A stretch of DNA of 37,014 bases from Brevibacillus panacihumi (GTDB lineage Bacteria; Bacillota; Bacilli; Brevibacillales; Brevibacillaceae): the NCBI RefSeq assembly GCF_003710985.1, contig NZ_RHHT01000057.1, positions 1 through 37,014 of the forward strand, written 5' to 3'. Numbering within the stretch: the first letter of the stretch is position 1; every line of letters starts with the position of its first letter. Positions 33,824 to 37,014 of the stretch are shown here, one piece after another. Made by a program: the position numbers and the translations under genes. Below the pieces are notes generated by a model. It had not been told where the DNA came from and did no database searches. It saw nothing but the letters and a program-made list of their open reading frames with translations.

Positions 33824-33864
33824 TTGTTAAAATGAAATTGCCATTATGGAAAGGTGGTACCAGC

Positions 33865-34212
33865 ATGTCAGTGATAGGCAAACGTATCAAATGGCTTCGC
33901 GAGCAAAGAAAATGGTCCCAGCTCGAATTGGCCGAGAAGCTGGGGATTCATAATACGGTCCTATCCCGCATTGAATCCGGTGAAAAAAAGGGAGTCGACC
34001 ATCATCTCATCTCCCAGGTTGCCGATTTATTTGAGATTTCGACGGACTTCCTGCACGGCAGAACAGACACCCCCGCTCCTTTCTGGCAACAAGCCTCCGT
34101 TCGTGAGGAGCACGCTCCGTTTCTGAACCTGGAGGGGTTGAGTCTGGATGATCTGGAAGAAGTGCGGACACATATCGAATATTTGAAATGGAAAGCCAGG
34201 AAATCCAAATAG
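33865..34212 (+). CDS. XRE-family regulator, SinR-like architecture
   Basis: A 115-residue regulator. The N-terminal helix-turn-helix is IGKRIKWLREQRKWSQLELAEKLGIHNTVLSRIESGE, with a typical C-terminal tail: residues 63-75 (FEISTDFLHGRTD) and a terminal helix LSLDDLEEVRTHIEYLKWKARK likely for multimerisation. The length is close to SinR, but the sequence is not SinR itself. AAAGGTGG lies seven bases before ATG 33865. The frame opens earlier but only through a non-standard start. It is divergent from the short XRE gene and convergent with the HxlR gene. Confidence 0.88.
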   Translation: MSVIGKRIKWLREQRKWSQLELAEKLGIHNTVLSRIESGEKKGVDHHLISQVADLFEISTDFLHGRTDTPAPFWQQASVREEHAPFLNLEGLSLDDLEEVRTHIEYLKWKARKSK

Positions 34213-34269
34213 GAAGAGGCTGACTCGAAAAGATCGTGATGAAAAACGACCTTATGAGTCAGCCTCTTC
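34213..34269. terminator. Bidirectional terminator between XRE and HxlR genes
   Basis: GAAGAGGCTGACTC and GAGTCAGCCTCTTC form a 14-bp perfect stem (34213-34226 with 34256-34269) with a folded loop. It starts at the base after the XRE stop and its right arm touches the HxlR stop codon. Confidence 0.88.
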
Positions 34270-34613
34270 TATTCATCTTCGCCTGATTGCGCAACATCAT
34301 CCAACTCGATCCACGTTTGGCACCAGCTTTCAATTTCCTTTAACGCCGGTCCCAAGGCAAGCCCTTTTTGCGTCAGCGAATATTCTACGCGAACTGGTGC
34401 CGAGTCCGTATACACCTCGCGATGCACCAGACCTTCTTTCTCCAGATCCTTCAATCGTTCCGAGAGCAGCCTTCCGCTGATCGGCAGAGCGGCTTCCAAG
34501 GCGCAAAATCGCTGCGGCCCCGACAGCAACTGGTAGATAATAAGCCCTGTCCAGCGTTTGCCGAGTAGCTGCATGCCTTTTTCGAACCTAGGACAGAGGG
34601 AAGACTGTTTCAT
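34269..34613 (-). CDS. HxlR-family regulator, CatR/YodB-like thiol sensor
   Basis: A 114-residue winged-helix protein: MKQSSLCPRFEKGMQLLGKRWTGLIIYQLLSGPQRFCALEAALP, then SGRLLSERLKDLEKEGLVHREV and a terminal WCQTWIE. Cys7 in the CPRFEK motif is the redox-sensing Cys position of the Bacillus YodB and CatR quinone and diamide sensors, and further Cys residues (about 40 and 101) are available. ATG 34613 follows GAGGTGATAGGT. The divergent DoxX gene matches the CatR arrangement, in which the repressor controls the DoxX-family catD with catE. That function here is inference. Confidence 0.88.
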   Translation of the reverse strand: MKQSSLCPRFEKGMQLLGKRWTGLIIYQLLSGPQRFCALEAALPISGRLLSERLKDLEKEGLVHREVYTDSAPVRVEYSLTQKGLALGPALKEIESWCQTWIELDDVAQSGEDE

Positions 34614-34731
34614 ACCTATCACCTCATTCTCCTTCCAGTATACCGCTGTTTTTGAAATCCATCAAAACGAATGAACTGGGCTGTCTCCAAATGCCGAAAC
34701 TTGTCTCCTTATTTTGGGAATAAAGATTGGG

Positions 34732-34774
34732 TTGACTTCATATATTATTATTGTATACTAACTAATGAAAAGTA
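34732..34774 (+). promoter_or_regulatory. Promoter of doxX-like gene with candidate HxlR site
   Basis: TTGACT (34732-34737), 16 bases, TATACT (34754-34759). TACT (34756-34759) and AGTA (34771-34774) form an inverted pair that overlaps the -10 and start, as in CatR/YodB boxes, but the arms are short. Confidence 0.5.
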
Positions 34775-34812
34775 ATCAACTTACGTTATAACTTTCTGGA
34801 GGTTGTACACAC

Positions 34813-35220
34813 ATGAATCAACGTTTTGAATGGAGCTTACTCTTGATACGCGTCGTGGCAGGGGTCACATTTCTGGTCCACGGTATCGTCAAATTCCAAA
34901 TGGGCTTGGACAACGTCGCCGGTTTCTTTGGCAGCCTGAGTCTTCCTGCTTTTCTCGCTTATCTCGTAACCTTTTTGGAAACAATTGGCGGACTTGCGCT
35001 CATTCTCGGTTTTGGTACGCGCGTCTTCTCCGCTTTGCTGGGAATCGTGATGATCGGAGCGATTTTTACTGCCAAGCTTGCCGGCGGATTTTTGGGAGAT
35101 GGCACCGGTGCCGGTTACGAGTTGGACCTCGCGCTGTTGTCTATGCTGCTTGCTTTGGTCATCAGCGGAAGCTCGCGTTATAGCGTCGATTCGATGTTCT
35201 CAAATCGTAAAGCATCTTGA
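34813..35220 (+). CDS. DoxX-family membrane protein
   Basis: A 135-residue protein with four membrane segments and the DoxX pattern: WSLLLIRVVAGVTFLVHGIVKFQMGLDNVAGFFGSLSLPAFLAYLVTFLETIGGLALILGF, then FSALLGIVMIGAIFTAKL and LALLSMLLALVISG. DoxX proteins act in quinone and thiol-stress metabolism in several bacteria, and the CatD form is controlled by CatR. CTGGAGGTTGTACACAC precedes the ATG. It is divergent from the HxlR gene. A MarR gene follows 80 bases later with its own control region. Confidence 0.9.
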   Translation: MNQRFEWSLLLIRVVAGVTFLVHGIVKFQMGLDNVAGFFGSLSLPAFLAYLVTFLETIGGLALILGFGTRVFSALLGIVMIGAIFTAKLAGGFLGDGTGAGYELDLALLSMLLALVISGSSRYSVDSMFSNRKAS

Positions 35221-35280
35221 CCAATACTCGAGAAATATGGTACTTTTTTAAATGTCATGACATATATGTCATGACATTTA
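35217..35280 (+). promoter_or_regulatory. MarR operon control region with perfect 32-bp palindrome
   Basis: Positions 35249-35280 form a perfect palindrome of 16-base arms. It is made of two copies of TGTCATGACA, each self-complementary, separated by TATA. A possible promoter TTGACC (35217-35222), 18 bases, TACTTT (35241-35246) would start inside it. The palindrome ends 18 bases before the TTG start of the MarR gene, so binding would block its transcription. Confidence 0.75.
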
Positions 35281-35298
35281 TTTGTTGGAGGGGATTTT

Positions 35299-35733
35299 TT
35301 GAGACTGGATGACGCATTGGGATTCGCCATCAACAATACGGGACGAGCCATGACGCGCCTCCTGATGACCGCATTCGCCCCCTATGATGTGACACCGGAA
35401 CAATGGTCCATATTGAAGCGATTGGAAGAAGGCGATGAAATCTCCATCAAGGAGTTAAGCAAGCGAGTAGGAAAAGATCAGGCCAATGTGACGAGAATTT
35501 CCGACTTGCTGGAACGCAAGGGGCTGATCATGAAAAAACCAAATCCGGAAGATAAACGATCATCACTCGTTTGTTTGATGGATGAGGGGAAGCAAATCAT
35601 TCGCCTGCTGGACCCGATCGATGAGCAAGTCCATCAGGTTGTTTTGAAAGGGATAGCCGAGCATGAGATGGAGTTGCTAAAACAATTGCTTGCCAAAATG
35701 AGAGAAAATTGTAACGCGGAGCTTCAAGGTTAG
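35299..35733 (+). CDS. MarR-family transcriptional regulator
   Basis: A 144-residue winged-helix regulator: LGFAINNTGRAMTRLLMTAFAPYDVTPEQWSILKRL, EISIKELSKRVGKDQANVTRISDLLERKGLI, and the wing PNPEDKRSSLVCLMDEGK. It starts with TTG, supported by GGAGGGG eight bases upstream. The 32-bp palindrome in front is its probable operator. It is followed by an MFS exporter, 38 bases later, the classic MarR-exporter operon in which ligand binding lifts repression. Confidence 0.92.
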   Translation: MRLDDALGFAINNTGRAMTRLLMTAFAPYDVTPEQWSILKRLEEGDEISIKELSKRVGKDQANVTRISDLLERKGLIMKKPNPEDKRSSLVCLMDEGKQIIRLLDPIDEQVHQVVLKGIAEHEMELLKQLLAKMRENCNAELQG

Positions 35734-35771
35734 ACGACTAAGCGTTTCCGCGGGGATTGGAGAGATCATCA

Positions 35772-36983
35772 TTGGAAAGACAGCCCCTGTGGCGCAAAGA
35801 TTTTATTAGTATTTGCCTTAGCAGCTTGTTTCTTTTTATTACGTACTATGCCCTGGTGGCTACGCTGCCGATCTATGTCATGGAGATATTGAACGGCGGT
35901 GACCGGGAAGCAGGATTGACCTTGACAGCCTTTATCATCGCGGCCGTCCTGTTTCGGCCGTTGGCAGGCAAATGGGTGGACGAGCTTGGCAGAAAAAAGA
36001 TATTCCTCCTCTTCTCCGCTGTATTTATGGTATCCACGTTTCTGTACTTCGGGATCGCGAGCCTCGTGTTTTTGCTCGCTCTTCGCTTCGTTCACGGTGT
36101 AAGCTTCGGCTTTGCTACGACGGCCATGGCTGCTATTGCTACCGACCTGGTTCCCGACGAGCGAAAAGGGGAAGGGATCGGCTACTACGCGATGTTTATG
36201 AATATTGCGATGGTGATTGGCCCGTTCATGGGGTTGACGATCATGCACCAGCTCAGCTTTACGACGCTCGTGGTGATCTTGTCACTATTGTCTATTCTTT
36301 CTTTCGTATGCGGCGGGCTCACACGCGTTCTCGAACACAAACGCTCCGTGAAGCCAACAGCCAACAGAGCCTTTCATTGGAAAAATTTCATTGAACCGGG
36401 TGCCGTACCTATCTCCCTGACTGCTTTGCTGCTTTCTTTTGCCTATAGCGGACTGCTCTCTTTTATTCCTGTTTATGCAAAAGAGCTGGGGATGATGGAG
36501 GTCTCGAGCTATTTCTTTGTCATTTATGCCATTATGATTGTTGTATCCCGTCCTTTTACCGGGAGATTGTTTGACCGGATGGGGGAAAACATCGTCGTAT
36601 ACCCCAGTATCATCCTGTATGCCATCGGATTGATTCTCCTGAGTCAAGCACATACGCCGACCATGTTTTTGGTGGCGAGCGGCGTGATCGGACTCGGGTA
36701 TGGCAGTGTTTTTCCGAGCTTTCAAGCCATCGCGATCAAATCTTCCCCGACGGAACGCCGCGGCTTGGCGACCGGGACCTACTTTCTCTTGCTGGATACC
36801 GGGATGGGTGTAGGGTCGTTCGTACTCGGGATCATTGCCTCGTCTACGAACTATAGCTTCATGTATGTACTGTCTTCTTTGGTAGTTGTATTTGGGGGGA
36901 TTGTGTATTATACCTTGCATCATAAAAGGGCTGCGAGAAGGAAGCGGCAGGAAGGTTTGCAGGTTGTGAAGGAATCGGTGTAA
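35772..36983 (+). CDS. MFS exporter controlled by MarR
   Basis: A 403-residue major-facilitator protein with 12 membrane segments: KDFISICLSSLFLFITYYALVATLPIYVM, motif-A-like LAGKWVDELGRKKIFLLF, and the repeat RPFTGRLFDRMGENIVVYPS. GYGSVFPSFQAIAIKSSPTERRGLATGTY is a well-kept second-half segment. The first TTG (35757) is possible, but TTG 35772 has GGAGAG nine bases upstream and is preferred. It follows the MarR gene in the same direction and is likely its target. The substrate is unknown; the family includes DHA1 drug exporters. The gene ends 31 bases before the window does. Confidence 0.9.
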   Translation: MERQPLWRKDFISICLSSLFLFITYYALVATLPIYVMEILNGGDREAGLTLTAFIIAAVLFRPLAGKWVDELGRKKIFLLFSAVFMVSTFLYFGIASLVFLLALRFVHGVSFGFATTAMAAIATDLVPDERKGEGIGYYAMFMNIAMVIGPFMGLTIMHQLSFTTLVVILSLLSILSFVCGGLTRVLEHKRSVKPTANRAFHWKNFIEPGAVPISLTALLLSFAYSGLLSFIPVYAKELGMMEVSSYFFVIYAIMIVVSRPFTGRLFDRMGENIVVYPSIILYAIGLILLSQAHTPTMFLVASGVIGLGYGSVFPSFQAIAIKSSPTERRGLATGTYFLLLDTGMGVGSFVLGIIASSTNYSFMYVLSSLVVVFGGIVYYTLHHKRAARRKRQEGLQVVKESV

Positions 36984-37014
36984 AAAGGAAAAACTGAACT
37001 GCACCCCGTCAAGT

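Overview
The window looks like chromosome from an endospore-forming Firmicute of the Brevibacillus/Paenibacillus type. This is inferred from content, not from a search. The signs are strong AGGAGG-type ribosome sites with many GTG and TTG starts, roughly balanced base composition, a long Bacillus-type SRP RNA beside dnaX-ybaB-recR, an orphan kinase with a sporulation-kinase-like H-box, and GlcT-type antitermination. All genes read as intact; I saw no insertion sequence, prophage, CRISPR array or pseudogene.

Left part (1-9.75 kb). An SRPBCC gene follows a two-component pair (kinase 527-2263, regulator 2260-2973, both minus). Divergent to it is an ABC-2 exporter operon (permease, ATPase, 58-aa membrane protein; 3113-4879). 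A shared terminator separates this from the minus-strand replication/repair block recR, ybaB, dnaX. Upstream of dnaX are an orphan PAS histidine kinase (GTG start at 9202, candidate sigma-H promoter) and the SRP RNA (9432-9704) with its own promoter and terminator.

Middle (9.8-25.7 kb), accessory in character. It holds a membrane HD-GYP protein, two convergent EamA transporters, DedA, a DUF4870 protein, and a reactive-sulfur operon (DsrE-like, CstR-like repressor, rhodanese) behind a promoter that overlaps a 22-bp palindrome with a CCCC centre. Next come an ArsB-like transporter, an operon of a PLP enzyme, a YitT-like protein and an amino-acid permease, an MFS/LysR divergent pair, a TrmB-like regulator with AzlC/AzlD, and a DJ-1/PfpI protein. 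In Bacillus subtilis tRNA-Ser, tadA, the SRP RNA gene and dnaX lie close together. Here tRNA-Ser(CGA) is at 25.8 kb and tadA at 28.2 kb, so this block separates landmarks that are neighbours there.

Right part (25.7-37 kb). It holds tRNA-Ser, an RsuA-type pseudouridine synthase, a secreted erythromycin-esterase-family protein, tadA with a nitroreductase, and a YkuK-like protein. A PTS locus follows: a GlcT-like antiterminator, a RAT/terminator switch, a free-standing EIIA, and an EIICB that resembles the N-acetylglucosamine rather than the glucose transporter. After it come two divergent XRE regulators with a previously easy-to-miss 58-aa ORF, a CatR/YodB-like HxlR regulator divergent from DoxX, and a MarR-MFS operon behind a perfect 32-bp palindrome.

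The best leads are local regulatory circuits with visible cis elements: the CstR-type palindrome, the RAT switch on a GlcNAc-type PTS, the shared 10-mer at trmB and azlC, the MarR palindrome and the kinase promoter. I did not see an obvious defence or biosynthetic system.
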